In this document: in pieces, positions 25,010 through 34,264 of the stretch
Layout of the letters: each line of letters begins with the position of its first letter
Position numbering within the stretch: position 1 is the first letter of the stretch
Source: Agaribacter marinus
GTDB taxonomy: Bacteria; Pseudomonadota; Gammaproteobacteria; Enterobacterales; Alteromonadaceae
Length of the DNA stretch: 64,000 nt
Reading direction: 5' to 3'
NCBI RefSeq assembly: GCF_030160655.1
Contig: NZ_BSOT01000006.1
Coordinates: forward strand, 496,001-560,000
Program-made: the position numbers and the translations under genes
The notes under the pieces: generated by a model
Database searches by the model: none
Told to the model about the DNA's origin: nothing
Seen by the model: the letters and a program-made list of their open reading frames with translations, nothing else

Positions 25010-27598
25010 ATGAAAACTACATTATTTACACCTCTGGCAATTGCTGTAACGACCGCGTTTAGTGCAAATGCTATGGCGCAAACTACTCAAACAAACAAAG
25101 ATGAAGCTGTTGAGCAAATATTGGTACTCGGCTCGTACTCAAGTAGCGTGCTGCGCGCGATGGACCTGAAGCGCTCTGCTGATACAGTGTCAGATGCAAT
25201 CTCTGCGGAAGACATCGGTAAATTTCCCTCTGAAAACGTTGCAGAAGCTTTACAACTAGTACCAGGTGTTCAAATTGATAGAAACCGCGGAGAAGGGCTT
25301 GGTGTGAGTGTAAGAGGTTTAGGCCCAACGTTTCAAGTCGCTCAGCTAAATGGGCGCAGTATTGCAGTGAACGAAAACGTCGAAAACAGCGGGCAAAACG
25401 GTAGACAATTTCGGTTTGACGTGTTGCCTTCATCACTTATTTCGGGCCTCGAGGTTATAAAGGCACCAACAGCAAAAATGGAAGAAGGCGCTATTGGTGG
25501 GTTAGTAAATATACAAACCTTTAAACCCTTACAGTTAGGAAACTCGGGCTCTATCAACGTCAGTGCAACACAGTCAGACTTAGCCGATAGTATCGATCCA
25601 AAAGTGTCGGGTTTATATAGCTGGATGAGCGACGATAAGTCTTTAGGTGTATTAGTCTCAGGTGCATACTCAAAACGGGACATACGTCAAGATCGGGTGT
25701 TTACTTTTAACTGGATCAGAGGTGCGTTGAACGCGGCCGAATCAGAAACACAGTCACTTGACAATGCTTTTGCGCCTCAAAGAAACAGACCAACCTTAGA
25801 GCGTCAAGAACGGACGCGTCAGTCACTCGCTTCAAGTATTCAATGGAAAAGCAGTGATACGCATGAACTCAGTGTCGATTTACTTATGTCAAAGTTCAAC
25901 GTAGCGTTTGACGAGATTGGGATCGATATTGAATTAGGCGGTAGCGTCGAAAACCCGGTGTTGCAGGGAGATTCTTTAGTATCAGGTACTGCGCTTGATA
26001 CTAATTTACAATTATCTCGCGAAAGTTCTGATTCAGAGCATGATGCGTTTAGCATTGCAATAAACAACCAATGGGAGCGTAAAGACTGGGCGTTATCAGT
26101 TGATGTCAGTCACTCTACCGCAAACAGTGAAACAGTTGATCCTATTAGGCGTACCCGTATTCGATTAAACGATCAGGCTGTAGGGTTTGACTACAGTGCT
26201 GGTTTTGAAGATGCACCGTCGTTTACTTTCCCTGTAGATATTACAGATACAGCCATTTTCCCCGGACGTCGTATAGAGTACAGAACGATAGCCGTTGAAG
26301 ATACCGACAATGCACTAAAACTCGACGCAGAGAGGTATTTCTCGGGCTTAGTGTCGTCAATTGAGTTTGGCCTGCACGCACGGCAGCGTGAACGTGAGTA
26401 TAATCGCCGAGACATTCGAGTATCGGATGGCATCAGTGGTCAATTCTTTGATACAAGTTTCTACGAGACTTTCCCAGTTAATGATTTTGCTAGCCAAGTG
26501 AGTAGTAGCTATCCGAGCATATGGGCGGTACCTAACGAAAACAGCTTTTTCTCTAGCTTTTTTGCACCAGAATTGTTGAGCAATCCACTGACCGCAGGTG
26601 ATCAGCGAAATTCTTATGTTGTCGATGAGAGCATTGCTGCCGCTTACGTCATGTTAAATGTCGAAAGCCAAGATGCTCTCCCGTTTTACGGAAACATTGG
26701 TTTGCGTGTTGTACGCTCAGAGCAATCACCGGTAGGTACCAGCATCATTGACAATACCCCCCAAGCTGTGGACTTTGAATCTAGTTCAGTAGAAATATTG
26801 CCTAGCGCAAATTTAAATTTTGAGTTGTCAGATGAACTATTGTTGCGTACCGCATTTGCCAAAGTGCTTACCCGTCCATCGCTACCAGATTTGAGGCCTG
26901 GTCTGACTTTTAGCACTGACTCGCCCACTGCGAGGGGCGGAAATCCTTTGCTTGCACCCTATGAAGCGATGCAGTACGACCTCTCCGCAGAATACTATTT
27001 TTCTGACGCAGCCTATGTATCGGCGGGTTATTTTTATAAGGACATTACCACCTTTATTTCTACCCAAGCGCAACTGTTGAATGTCGAAGGAACAGAGGTC
27101 ATTTTAAGTGCGCCGTCAAACACCGGTAGCGGTGATATCTCTGGTGTTGAAATCGCTTATCAACAAGTATTTGAAACGCTGCCCGCCCCTTTTAACGGAT
27201 TGGGATTACAAGCCAATTACACCTATGTTGAAAGTGAAGTAGAAGTAACAGAGGATGGACAATTGCTCGCGCAACCGATCGCAGGTTTATCTGAAAATAG
27301 CTTCAATTTAGTAGCGTTTTATGAGTATGGAGGATTTGGGCTTCGCATGGGTTACAACTGGCGAGATGATTTCTTAGTAAGTAATGGTGTAGGCGCTGTA
27401 TCAGATCAATACCAAGACGCTTTTGGGACACTGGACAGTAGCGTATCCTATGACTTTACTGAGAACGTCAGGCTACAGTTTGAGGCTGTAAATATTACCG
27501 ATGAATCAATTAAAACTTATTTTGATGACCGAATCAGAGGTGGTCGGATTGACCACTACGGTCGTCGTTTTTCCCTAGGTGTTAGTGCAAAGTTCTAA
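25010..27598 (+). CDS. TonB-dependent receptor, paralog lacking the STN domain
   Basis: An 862-residue outer-membrane transporter. Signal peptide (to AMA), TonB-box-like EQILVLGSY, plug (about 50-165: VAEALQLVPGVQIDRN, VRGLGPTFQVAQLNG, FRFDVLP) and a barrel ending GVSAKF. It lacks the N-terminal signalling domain of its paralog at 20067, so it is probably the bulk transporter while the paralog senses. Its promoter module is shared with the secreted phosphodiesterase gene. A strong terminator follows. Ligand inferred to be a phosphate-containing hydrolysis product; iron chelates remain possible. Confidence 0.9.
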   Translation: MKTTLFTPLAIAVTTAFSANAMAQTTQTNKDEAVEQILVLGSYSSSVLRAMDLKRSADTVSDAISAEDIGKFPSENVAEALQLVPGVQIDRNRGEGLGVSVRGLGPTFQVAQLNGRSIAVNENVENSGQNGRQFRFDVLPSSLISGLEVIKAPTAKMEEGAIGGLVNIQTFKPLQLGNSGSINVSATQSDLADSIDPKVSGLYSWMSDDKSLGVLVSGAYSKRDIRQDRVFTFNWIRGALNAAESETQSLDNAFAPQRNRPTLERQERTRQSLASSIQWKSSDTHELSVDLLMSKFNVAFDEIGIDIELGGSVENPVLQGDSLVSGTALDTNLQLSRESSDSEHDAFSIAINNQWERKDWALSVDVSHSTANSETVDPIRRTRIRLNDQAVGFDYSAGFEDAPSFTFPVDITDTAIFPGRRIEYRTIAVEDTDNALKLDAERYFSGLVSSIEFGLHARQREREYNRRDIRVSDGISGQFFDTSFYETFPVNDFASQVSSSYPSIWAVPNENSFFSSFFAPELLSNPLTAGDQRNSYVVDESIAAAYVMLNVESQDALPFYGNIGLRVVRSEQSPVGTSIIDNTPQAVDFESSSVEILPSANLNFELSDELLLRTAFAKVLTRPSLPDLRPGLTFSTDSPTARGGNPLLAPYEAMQYDLSAEYYFSDAAYVSAGYFYKDITTFISTQAQLLNVEGTEVILSAPSNTGSGDISGVEIAYQQVFETLPAPFNGLGLQANYTYVESEVEVTEDGQLLAQPIAGLSENSFNLVAFYEYGGFGLRMGYNWRDDFLVSNGVGAVSDQYQDAFGTLDSSVSYDFTENVRLQFEAVNITDESIKTYFDDRIRGGRIDHYGRRFSLGVSAKF

Positions 27599-27611
27599 GT
27601 GTCACCTTTTG

Positions 27612-27639
27612 TGGCGCCTTTCGTTAAGGCGCCATTTTT
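27612..27639 (+). terminator. Rho-independent terminator after the second receptor gene
   Basis: A 9-bp perfect stem (TGGCGCCTT and AAGGCGCCA) with a 5-nt loop TCGTT, directly followed by five Ts. It lies 13 bp after the receptor stop codon and closes the 18.6-27.6 kb block. Confidence 0.9.
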
Positions 27640-27734
27640 ATTATGTTTTACTCCATCAAAAGAATATCCATAGATAATTCGCTTAGCGGTTCATTTTACG
27701 CATCGTTGTTGTTATCTGCGGCCTGCACCGTCGT

Positions 27735-28901
27735 TTATGAAATGGATTCTGCACTTTTTTTAAAAGGTGATACTACATTTCGCCCAGATGATTTTGATGT
27801 GAAAAGTGCTTTGTCTGCACAAGAAATAGCAAATAGAAAGTCGGTGTCATCCGGCGAAAGTTGAGTTACACCAAAACTAGCGGTTAGTCTTATAGACTGC
27901 TTGTTAAAGGTGAATTCTTCTTTCATTAAGTGTCGCCGAATTTTTTCGGCGACAGCACTAGCACCGCTCGCATTTGTATCTGGCAGTACAATGACAAATT
28001 CCTCGCCCCCAAATCGCGCAACAAAATCAATATGTCTTACAGTTTGCCTTAAAATATCGGCGAATTGTATTAAGACACTATCACCCGCCAAGTGGCCATA
28101 TTCATCGTTAATGGTTTTAAAGCGATCGATATCGCAGATAATAAGACTGCATTCCTTGTCTTCCTTCTGGACTAAGCTTATTTGTGCATCACCAAATTCA
28201 AATAAACCCCGGCGGTTGGCGAGTTTTGTTAGCGGGTCGTGAAATGCTTCAGTTTTAAGTTTTTGGTTCAAATTCTGATATTTTAATAACGCGGGTCTAA
28301 AAATAAAAAAACCTTCGAGTAGGACTGTCGCTATAAGAATAAGAATGACTGCGCGTTGTTGCTGATACAGCTTGGAAAAAGTAGTTTGAGATTCTTCTTC
28401 ATATTGAGAAACCGCATATTCTAAACTTTTGAGTAATGCATCCTTTTCCGTTTGTATGTAAATGATGTTTTGTTCAGCGTTTGCGATAGCCAACTCATCA
28501 CCGTTGAGCAGTGCGAGTTGAGTAGATAAATATTTGTCTGTTCTGGCCTTAATTTGGTGTGGGCTATTTAAATACAATGCACTTAACGCCTCTGACAATT
28601 CCAAATATTTGGGTGGGTGCTTAACGCCTTCTGACATTAAAAAGGCTAAATTATTTTGCATTTGTTGAATTGCTTGCAGCGCTTGTTGATGAGTTGTTGG
28701 ATCATTACTTTTGAGATACTCAGTCGTTAATAATGCAGTGCGCTGAGATAACATTCTTTGCTGGCCGCCGATGTTTATAACTTTGCCACCTTCTGAGTAG
28801 TGGTTTAGCATTTGGTTAAGATTAAACAGTACTAACAAACAAAGCAGCGTGACAACAATAAATGACACACTAAATTTAATACTTACTTTTGTCTCACTCA
28901 T
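27735..28901 (-). CDS. Membrane diguanylate cyclase with PilJ/NarX-like sensor region
   Basis: Makes cyclic di-GMP. From ATG 28901 the protein has an N-terminal membrane segment (about 8-25), a periplasmic region with GGQQRMLSQR typical of type-IV-pili/nitrate-sensor (PilJ/NarX-like) domains, a second membrane segment (about 185-200), and a GGDEF domain. The active site is GGEEF, and RHID five residues upstream is an intact product-inhibition I-site (RxxD). It is a single gene convergent with the receptor operon. An in-frame TTG five codons upstream is a less likely start. No phosphodiesterase (EAL) domain is present. Confidence 0.92.
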   Translation of the reverse strand: MSETKVSIKFSVSFIVVTLLCLLVLFNLNQMLNHYSEGGKVINIGGQQRMLSQRTALLTTEYLKSNDPTTHQQALQAIQQMQNNLAFLMSEGVKHPPKYLELSEALSALYLNSPHQIKARTDKYLSTQLALLNGDELAIANAEQNIIYIQTEKDALLKSLEYAVSQYEEESQTTFSKLYQQQRAVILILIATVLLEGFFIFRPALLKYQNLNQKLKTEAFHDPLTKLANRRGLFEFGDAQISLVQKEDKECSLIICDIDRFKTINDEYGHLAGDSVLIQFADILRQTVRHIDFVARFGGEEFVIVLPDTNASGASAVAEKIRRHLMKEEFTFNKQSIRLTASFGVTQLSPDDTDFLFAISCADKALFTSKSSGRNVVSPFKKSAESIS

Positions 28902-29082
28902 GTTCAGCTGTTTCAAATGGCGTTTGTTTAAAAAAGCAAATACTGGGCCGGATTATTTCATACTTTGGTCTTACGATCGACATTCGTTATGCTGTACCTT
29001 TAAGTCCATGCTGCTGCAAATAAGTTGAAGTTAGTTACACCCTCTACTATTGTAGTGTTTTGTTTTTTTAACGAATTTTTAA

Positions 29083-30216
29083 ATGCCTGAACCTTTTAAA
29101 AATCTATTTTCTAGCGCCTTAATTGAACAAATGGGGCGGTGTTTTACGGCGTTTTCGTCCGACTTTGATGAGCAGAAATTTGTTGCTTTAGCGTCATCTG
29201 CGCTTGATACCTTAGAATTAAAAGAACGCAGTGAGCAGATTAAGCAAGCGATGACAGATACCTTTGGTAATGACTTTGAAGCCAACTGTAATGTCCTTGT
29301 CAAAAGTTTAAAACCTATGATTACGCCTGATGACGTTAGTGAAGCGCCCGCACATTCACATCTCATAAATGGTTGGGCAATCATGCCGATGGCAGATTAT
29401 GTTGCTGAACATGGACAAGATGCCTTAGACGTATCTATGCAGACTTTGTATGAGTTAACTCAGCGATTTTCTGCGGAGTTCGCTATACGTCCATTTTTAT
29501 TGACCTATCCAAAAGGTGTTATTGCAATTTTAAACAAATGGGTAAGCGACCCTAGTCATCACGTGCGCCGTTTAGTTTCTGAAGGCACGCGCACGCGTCT
29601 ACCGTGGGGCATACAGCTCAAGAATTTTATTGAAGATCCATCACCAGTCATTCCCCTACTTGAAGCGCTAAAAGACGATCCATCAGAATATGTTAGGCGG
29701 TCTGTTGCCAATAACCTGAATGATCTTGCTAAAGACCACCCAGCCTTAGTCGTAAATATTGTTAAGCAATGGCGAAATGGGGCGGATAAGCATAGAGAAC
29801 GCTTAATAAAGCATGCCTGTCGCACCTTATTTAAGCAAGGACATGCCGGTGCTTTAGAGGTGTACGGGTACAATAGACCTAAATTACGTGTTTGCGATTT
29901 GCGTCTATCGACTCAGACCGTGTCGGTCGGTGAAGACTTATTGTTAGAAGCAACACTCATGGGCGAGGACGGTGTATCACAATCATTAATGATTGATTAT
30001 GTGGTGTATCATAAAAAAGCAAACGGCAAATCAATGCCAAAAGTATTCAAGTGGAAGACAATCGAGCTGAAAGGGCTTGAGAGTAAAAAAATAAACATGA
30101 CGAAAAAACACAGCTTTAAACCGGTCACAACACGCAAGTATTATGTTGGCGAGCATAAAGTTGCGCTAAAAATAAACGGCGTTGAACAAGCCTCGGTGCC
30201 CTTTGAGTTGGTATAA
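29083..30216 (+). CDS. alkC: AlkC-type DNA alkylation repair protein with C-terminal Ig-like domain
   Basis: A 377-residue HEAT-repeat DNA glycosylase-like protein. Helical repeats occupy about 80-265, including SDPSHHVRRLVSEGTRTRLPW and DDPSEYVRRSVANNLND, matching the AlkC/AlkD group that excises N-alkylated bases without base flipping. The last 100 residues (VCDLRLSTQTVSVGEDLLLEATL onward) look like an immunoglobulin-like strand domain, as described for one AlkC subgroup. It starts a two-gene operon: the DUF2252 gene begins 3 nt after its stop codon. AlkC versus another HEAT repair protein is likely but not proved. Confidence 0.82.
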   Translation: MPEPFKNLFSSALIEQMGRCFTAFSSDFDEQKFVALASSALDTLELKERSEQIKQAMTDTFGNDFEANCNVLVKSLKPMITPDDVSEAPAHSHLINGWAIMPMADYVAEHGQDALDVSMQTLYELTQRFSAEFAIRPFLLTYPKGVIAILNKWVSDPSHHVRRLVSEGTRTRLPWGIQLKNFIEDPSPVIPLLEALKDDPSEYVRRSVANNLNDLAKDHPALVVNIVKQWRNGADKHRERLIKHACRTLFKQGHAGALEVYGYNRPKLRVCDLRLSTQTVSVGEDLLLEATLMGEDGVSQSLMIDYVVYHKKANGKSMPKVFKWKTIELKGLESKKINMTKKHSFKPVTTRKYYVGEHKVALKINGVEQASVPFELV

Positions 30217-30219
30217 CTT

Positions 30220-31545
30220 ATGAAAAACAGACAGCAGATCATTGATGAAGAACTCTTAAGGGTAGACGGCGTATGCCCCGGTAATGGCCATGCAAAGCAT
30301 AAGAAAATGTCGATTAGTCCGTTTGTTTTTTATCGAGGTACTTCTCAGCTTTTCTATAACGATGTTGCGTGCGGCTTGCTTGATATCCCCTCTGTTGAAA
30401 ATATACCACTGACGACAATAATGGGTGATTGCCATACTTCAAATTTTGGTTTTTTTACTGAAGAAGGCAGCTTTGGTGAACGTATCATATTTTCAGTCAA
30501 TGATTTTGATGATGCGTGTGTAGGCCATGGTATTTGGGATATTATTCGTTTATTGGTGAGTTTATTGCTTGCCGCAGAGCATTGTAAAGGGGTGGTTGAC
30601 GGGTGTTACGCCTCAGAAAAAGACTATAGTCACAAAACGGCTGTAGACAACGGGCAAGTGCAGCGGGCAATGCAAGCCTTCTTAAATGCGTACATGTTAG
30701 TCTTAGAGCAGGGCCTGAGCAGAAAAGCCTCTGATACATATTTTCTAGATGAAACGTTTGACGATTTTGCGACCCCATCGCCAATACAAAAGCGTTATCA
30801 AAAAGCCAAAAAAGTGGTCTTGGGCGGAGAGTGTTTTCTAGAGAAAAGCTCGCTTGCCAAAGCAATTGCGCTTGAACACTATCCATTGAAGTTTAAACAA
30901 CGAGAAGATAAGTTTGTCCGCTTATCTGGTGAAGAATTTAGAGAAATTACGCGTGCAGTATCTCCTTATTTTTTTGAAAGCATACTAGATATAGTCGCTA
31001 GGGTTGGCTCTGGTACCGGCTCTGTAGGCATGCAGCGTTATTACGCACTTGTTGGGCCAGAGGATATCAATGAAGTGAGTCAACTAGCCCTGTGTCATGT
31101 CGTAGAGATTAAACAACAACGAGAGGCGGCGCCGCTTTTCCATTTCCCAAATTTGCACCACCAGAACAGGCTTAATCCCGCACATTTAACCGTAAAATGT
31201 CAACGCCGAATGCAACGCCGCAGCGACTACATTCTTGATGAAGCTTATTTTAATGCGCAGCATTGGTTAGTGCGCTCTCGCCACCATGCCAAAGTAGGTA
31301 TTGACCCCGAACATATCGGTATTGGCAAAGTAAATACACACCATGGCGGGTTTATTTTTTACGCGAGCGCATGTGGACAAGAGCTGGCGAGGGCACATTG
31401 TCGGGGGGATAGATATTCTCTAGATTACGAACGAGCGCAATTATCCTACTTACAAACACATGCAAAGCGTTTACTTGAAATCGCTAATCAATATGCCAAA
31501 CAAGTAATGCAAGACTGGACATATTTGTGCGAAATGGAGCAATAG
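30220..31545 (+). CDS. DUF2252 family protein
   Basis: A 441-residue cytoplasmic protein of the DUF2252 family. FYRGTSQLFYNDV and MGDCHTSNFGFF, followed by VNDFDDA, are the conserved regions. GDxHxxN and DFD recall the catalytic and metal-binding loops of aminoglycoside phosphotransferase/protein-kinase-like folds, so an ATP-dependent phosphotransferase activity is conceivable but unproven. It follows alkC by 3 nt, implying co-expression with a DNA repair protein. No signal peptide or membrane segment. Confidence 0.85.
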   Translation: MKNRQQIIDEELLRVDGVCPGNGHAKHKKMSISPFVFYRGTSQLFYNDVACGLLDIPSVENIPLTTIMGDCHTSNFGFFTEEGSFGERIIFSVNDFDDACVGHGIWDIIRLLVSLLLAAEHCKGVVDGCYASEKDYSHKTAVDNGQVQRAMQAFLNAYMLVLEQGLSRKASDTYFLDETFDDFATPSPIQKRYQKAKKVVLGGECFLEKSSLAKAIALEHYPLKFKQREDKFVRLSGEEFREITRAVSPYFFESILDIVARVGSGTGSVGMQRYYALVGPEDINEVSQLALCHVVEIKQQREAAPLFHFPNLHHQNRLNPAHLTVKCQRRMQRRSDYILDEAYFNAQHWLVRSRHHAKVGIDPEHIGIGKVNTHHGGFIFYASACGQELARAHCRGDRYSLDYERAQLSYLQTHAKRLLEIANQYAKQVMQDWTYLCEMEQ

Positions 31546-31596
31546 ACGGTTACGTCAATGTGTTAATCTTAAGCCTTCGTTCAGCTCGGTCTATTC

Positions 31597-31986
31597 TTAT
31601 TGTTTTTTCTTGGATATCGCAGAAATCATTGCGCATAAGTAAAGCACTAACGTTGCTAAGAGAATAGCGATTATGTCATGCCAGTCAAACAGACCAGTAC
31701 GAAAATAGGGTTGTAAGACCTCGTATATTACTCCGCCAAGTCCCGTATAAAAAATTCTTTTATTTAAAGATAAAGATGAGTCAAAATATGAGAGGAAAAA
31801 GAATGTTGTTATTAGCCCTAAAAAGCTGGGTGCAGAACCAGCGATGCCAAAGTCGTTGATATCGTTCTCATATATATATGGGCGATAGACAAAGGTAAAG
31901 ATAGTAGTAACAACTAGCCCGATAAAAAAATAAACAAATAATTTTATGTCTCGTTGTACTTTAATCTCTGTGTTTTTCTCGCCCAT
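31597..31986 (-). CDS. VanZ-like small membrane protein
   Basis: A 129-residue integral membrane protein with about four hydrophobic segments. The layout, with short polar loops, acidic/aromatic YRPYIYENDINDF and a later EVLQPYF-DWHDIIA motif, fits the VanZ-like family. Translation is best started at ATG 31986, with AGAAGA about 11 nt upstream; the frame is open further upstream but that part shows no membrane-protein character. It converges with the DUF2252 gene, 51 bp away. Function unknown. Confidence 0.7.
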   Translation of the reverse strand: MGEKNTEIKVQRDIKLFVYFFIGLVVTTIFTFVYRPYIYENDINDFGIAGSAPSFLGLITTFFFLSYFDSSLSLNKRIFYTGLGGVIYEVLQPYFRTGLFDWHDIIAILLATLVLYLCAMISAISKKKQ

Positions 31987-32119
31987 ATTAGTGCATCTTC
32001 TTTTTAAGTTAATGTTTAATGCGTGGTAAAGAATATGAGATTGCTGCAATAACGTTAACTGGTCATTAGGTAAGATTTGTCTATTTACAACGTAAAAGAT
32101 AGACAATGTGAGCTGTCAT

Positions 32120-32722
32120 TCACAACCACCCCTTCTGTTTTGCTATTCTGGCGGCATCAGCACGATTCGTGGCATTCAATTTGGATATTGCTTCTGAAAA
32201 ATAATTGCGAATGGTGCCTTCAGACAAAAAAAGGCGTTCCGCAACTTCTTTCGTTTTTAGTCCCTCACTGGCTAAGGCCAACGCTTTCGCTTCTTTGGTA
32301 GATAAGGGGTTGGTATCTTCCAGTGCCATCATCGCTAATTCTGGTTCTATTACTTTATTTCCTGCAACAACCGTTTGAATGCTTTTAAGTAAGTACTCGC
32401 TATCAGCCTCTTTGAGTATAAACCCTACTACACCTGCTTTAAGCGCGCGATTAATATAGCCTGGTTTGGCAAACGTCGTCATGATGACAAATTTACTCTG
32501 GTTGGTATTTTTCAATGATTCTGCAAGGCTCAAACCCGAGACCTTCGGCATTTCTATATCACTTAATATCACCTCTGGCGGGGGGTTAGTCGCAAGCCAA
32601 TCTATAGCTGCTTGACCATCTTCGCATTTGGCGACGACATCAATATCTTCTTCCAAACTTAATAGTGTTGCAATGGCGTCGCGCACCAATCGTTGATCTT
32701 CTACTACCATGATAGTCGTCAT
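32120..32722 (-). CDS. NarL/DesR-type response regulator
   Basis: A 200-residue response regulator: receiver domain (1-120; phospho-acceptor Asp55 in ILSDIEMP, TTFAKPGY, LKEADSE) and LuxR-type helix-turn-helix (about 135-195; LASEGLKTKEVAERLFLSEGTIRNYFSEA). It overlaps the kinase gene by 4 nt (ATGA), so it is that kinase's partner. Fourth gene of the DUF7010-SMR-kinase-regulator operon. Likely targets are its own operon promoter, where GTCAT half-sites cluster at 34951-34981. Confidence 0.93.
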   Translation of the reverse strand: MTTIMVVEDQRLVRDAIATLLSLEEDIDVVAKCEDGQAAIDWLATNPPPEVILSDIEMPKVSGLSLAESLKNTNQSKFVIMTTFAKPGYINRALKAGVVGFILKEADSEYLLKSIQTVVAGNKVIEPELAMMALEDTNPLSTKEAKALALASEGLKTKEVAERLFLSEGTIRNYFSEAISKLNATNRADAARIAKQKGWL

Positions 32723-33867
32723 TCTGCTTCCTTTGATGTGTTGTTTTGGCTAACCAATAGGGGGAATATCACTGAAACGCAAACGCCCTTGTCAATTGTA
32801 AAGTCAACCTTAGCACCAAGTATTGCAGCGCGCTCTTCAATACCTGTTGTCCCATTTCCTTTTACAATTGCTGAATTGGTGTCGTTGGTGGCAACGATTC
32901 CGTTGTCTTGGATAACCATTGACGCTGTGTCATTCTCTTGAGCTACAGTGATGGAGACCAAATTGCCGTTACAGTGCCGCAGTATATTTGTCATGCACTC
33001 TTTCATGATGAGTGTGAGATTGGTCTCTTGAACGGCGTTTAAGCTTGTCAGCACGTTTGTATCGATACTTTTTTCAATGATGAATTGTTTGTCTCGTAGT
33101 TGAGCAAGGCTTTTCTCAATTTCATCTTCCATTGACAAGTGTTTGATACCAGTGACTGTTTTTCTAATTTCACTCAATAAATTCTGCGATAACGTTGCGA
33201 GCTCCTTAACTTCGCTGCGGGCTTGTTCGTATTTACCTTTTTCCATGAGTTTGTCCGCTACTTGGGCTTTTAATGAAATGCCACTCAATGCATGGCCGGC
33301 AATATCATGCAAATCACGTCCTATGCGTTCACGTTCGGCAATTGCACTTAAGGTGCCAAGCGCTTCTTTAGCCTGTGTGTCTTTAATTAAATGCGTGGTT
33401 TCTCTTCTTTCCATGAAGCCAAACCCAAGCAGTGCACAACAATTTAACAGGCAAGCCAGAAGAAACAACCATTGGCCAGGGTACATAAAGTGCTGCAACG
33501 CTAGGATGCTAAGCATAACGCCAGACGTCACGCTAATACTAACGGCAGGGCGGTAATAGTAGCCGACAACAAAACTCATATAACCAAAGAGTATTGCACC
33601 TCCAACATTAAACACGCTTGCCGCGTTGTTTATTAAAAATAGACATACCAGTAATACGGGTATCAGTTTTTTCGGGGTATTTACAGTTACGACATAAAAA
33701 GCAACAAATACAAGGTAGCATGTTCCAATGATGACGTATTGGCTCGTATCTTTTGTCGCGCCAAAAAATAATGGCGTAAAGTAAAACAGTGAAAATAGTA
33801 AGGATGTATATGCCCACTTTTTTTTGCGACCTTCCGCCAATAACGGAAGAAGTACTTCATTTTTCAT
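32719..33867 (-). CDS. DesK-like membrane sensor histidine kinase
   Basis: A 382-residue HisKA_3-type kinase. The N-terminal 150 residues hold about five membrane segments with no large extracytoplasmic domain, as in DesK-type sensors of membrane state. A coiled linker precedes the H-box RIGRDLHDIAGHALSGISL with phospho-acceptor His187, followed by an ATPase domain with MKECMTNILRHCNG (N-box) and DNGI and GTTGIEER loops. It is 67 bp downstream of the SMR transporter gene and overlaps the regulator gene. It may sense envelope stress or a cationic drug; this is inference. Confidence 0.93.
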   Translation of the reverse strand: MKNEVLLPLLAEGRKKKWAYTSLLFSLFYFTPLFFGATKDTSQYVIIGTCYLVFVAFYVVTVNTPKKLIPVLLVCLFLINNAASVFNVGGAILFGYMSFVVGYYYRPAVSISVTSGVMLSILALQHFMYPGQWLFLLACLLNCCALLGFGFMERRETTHLIKDTQAKEALGTLSAIAERERIGRDLHDIAGHALSGISLKAQVADKLMEKGKYEQARSEVKELATLSQNLLSEIRKTVTGIKHLSMEDEIEKSLAQLRDKQFIIEKSIDTNVLTSLNAVQETNLTLIMKECMTNILRHCNGNLVSITVAQENDTASMVIQDNGIVATNDTNSAIVKGNGTTGIEERAAILGAKVDFTIDKGVCVSVIFPLLVSQNNTSKEAE

Positions 33868-33934
33868 AGGTCAGTTCCCTTTGATCGTTATCACATATAC
33901 ATATTGTTGTGTTAAGTCAGTAGCGGCCTTCACG

Positions 33935-34264
33935 CTATTGAAACACCATGCTTGATTTACTCGTGATTAAAATAGTGCCGCAAACAATCAACAATATCCC
34001 AACAAGTGCATAAATATCAAAGCTTTGTTTGAAAATTATTACTGATGTTATGCTTACCAATGCGATTCCCATGCCTGACCAAATAGCATAGGCAACTGCG
34101 ACGCCCATGTGCTTTAGCACAAAGGCAAATACTATGCCGGATATCGCGTAAAAAATAATAGATGTTGTGCCATAATTCGTATTTTCCCAGCCATTCGACG
34201 CCTTAAGGAAAAGTGTTGCTGTGACTTCTGTCAATATGGCGATAGCGAGTAGTAAATAGGTCAT
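33935..34264 (-). CDS. Small multidrug resistance (SMR/EmrE-like) transporter
   Basis: A 109-residue, four-helix SMR family protein. Membrane-embedded Glu13 in LTEVTATLFLKAS corresponds to the essential Glu14 of EmrE, and YAIWSGMGIA and GILLIVCGTI match helices 3 and 4. It exports quaternary cations or guanidinium-type compounds by proton antiport. Its start codon shares a base with the DUF7010 stop codon (TAATG), so the two are translationally coupled. Confidence 0.93.
   Translation of the reverse strand: MTYLLLAIAILTEVTATLFLKASNGWENTNYGTTSIIFYAISGIVFAFVLKHMGVAVAYAIWSGMGIALVSITSVIIFKQSFDIYALVGILLIVCGTILITSKSSMVFQ

Noticed and set aside
27643-27864. A 73-codon open frame with a lipoprotein-like start (LLSAAC) after the receptor terminator
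   Set aside because: It overlaps the 3-prime end of the diguanylate cyclase gene on the other strand, has no ribosome-binding site, and its composition mirrors the antisense frame.
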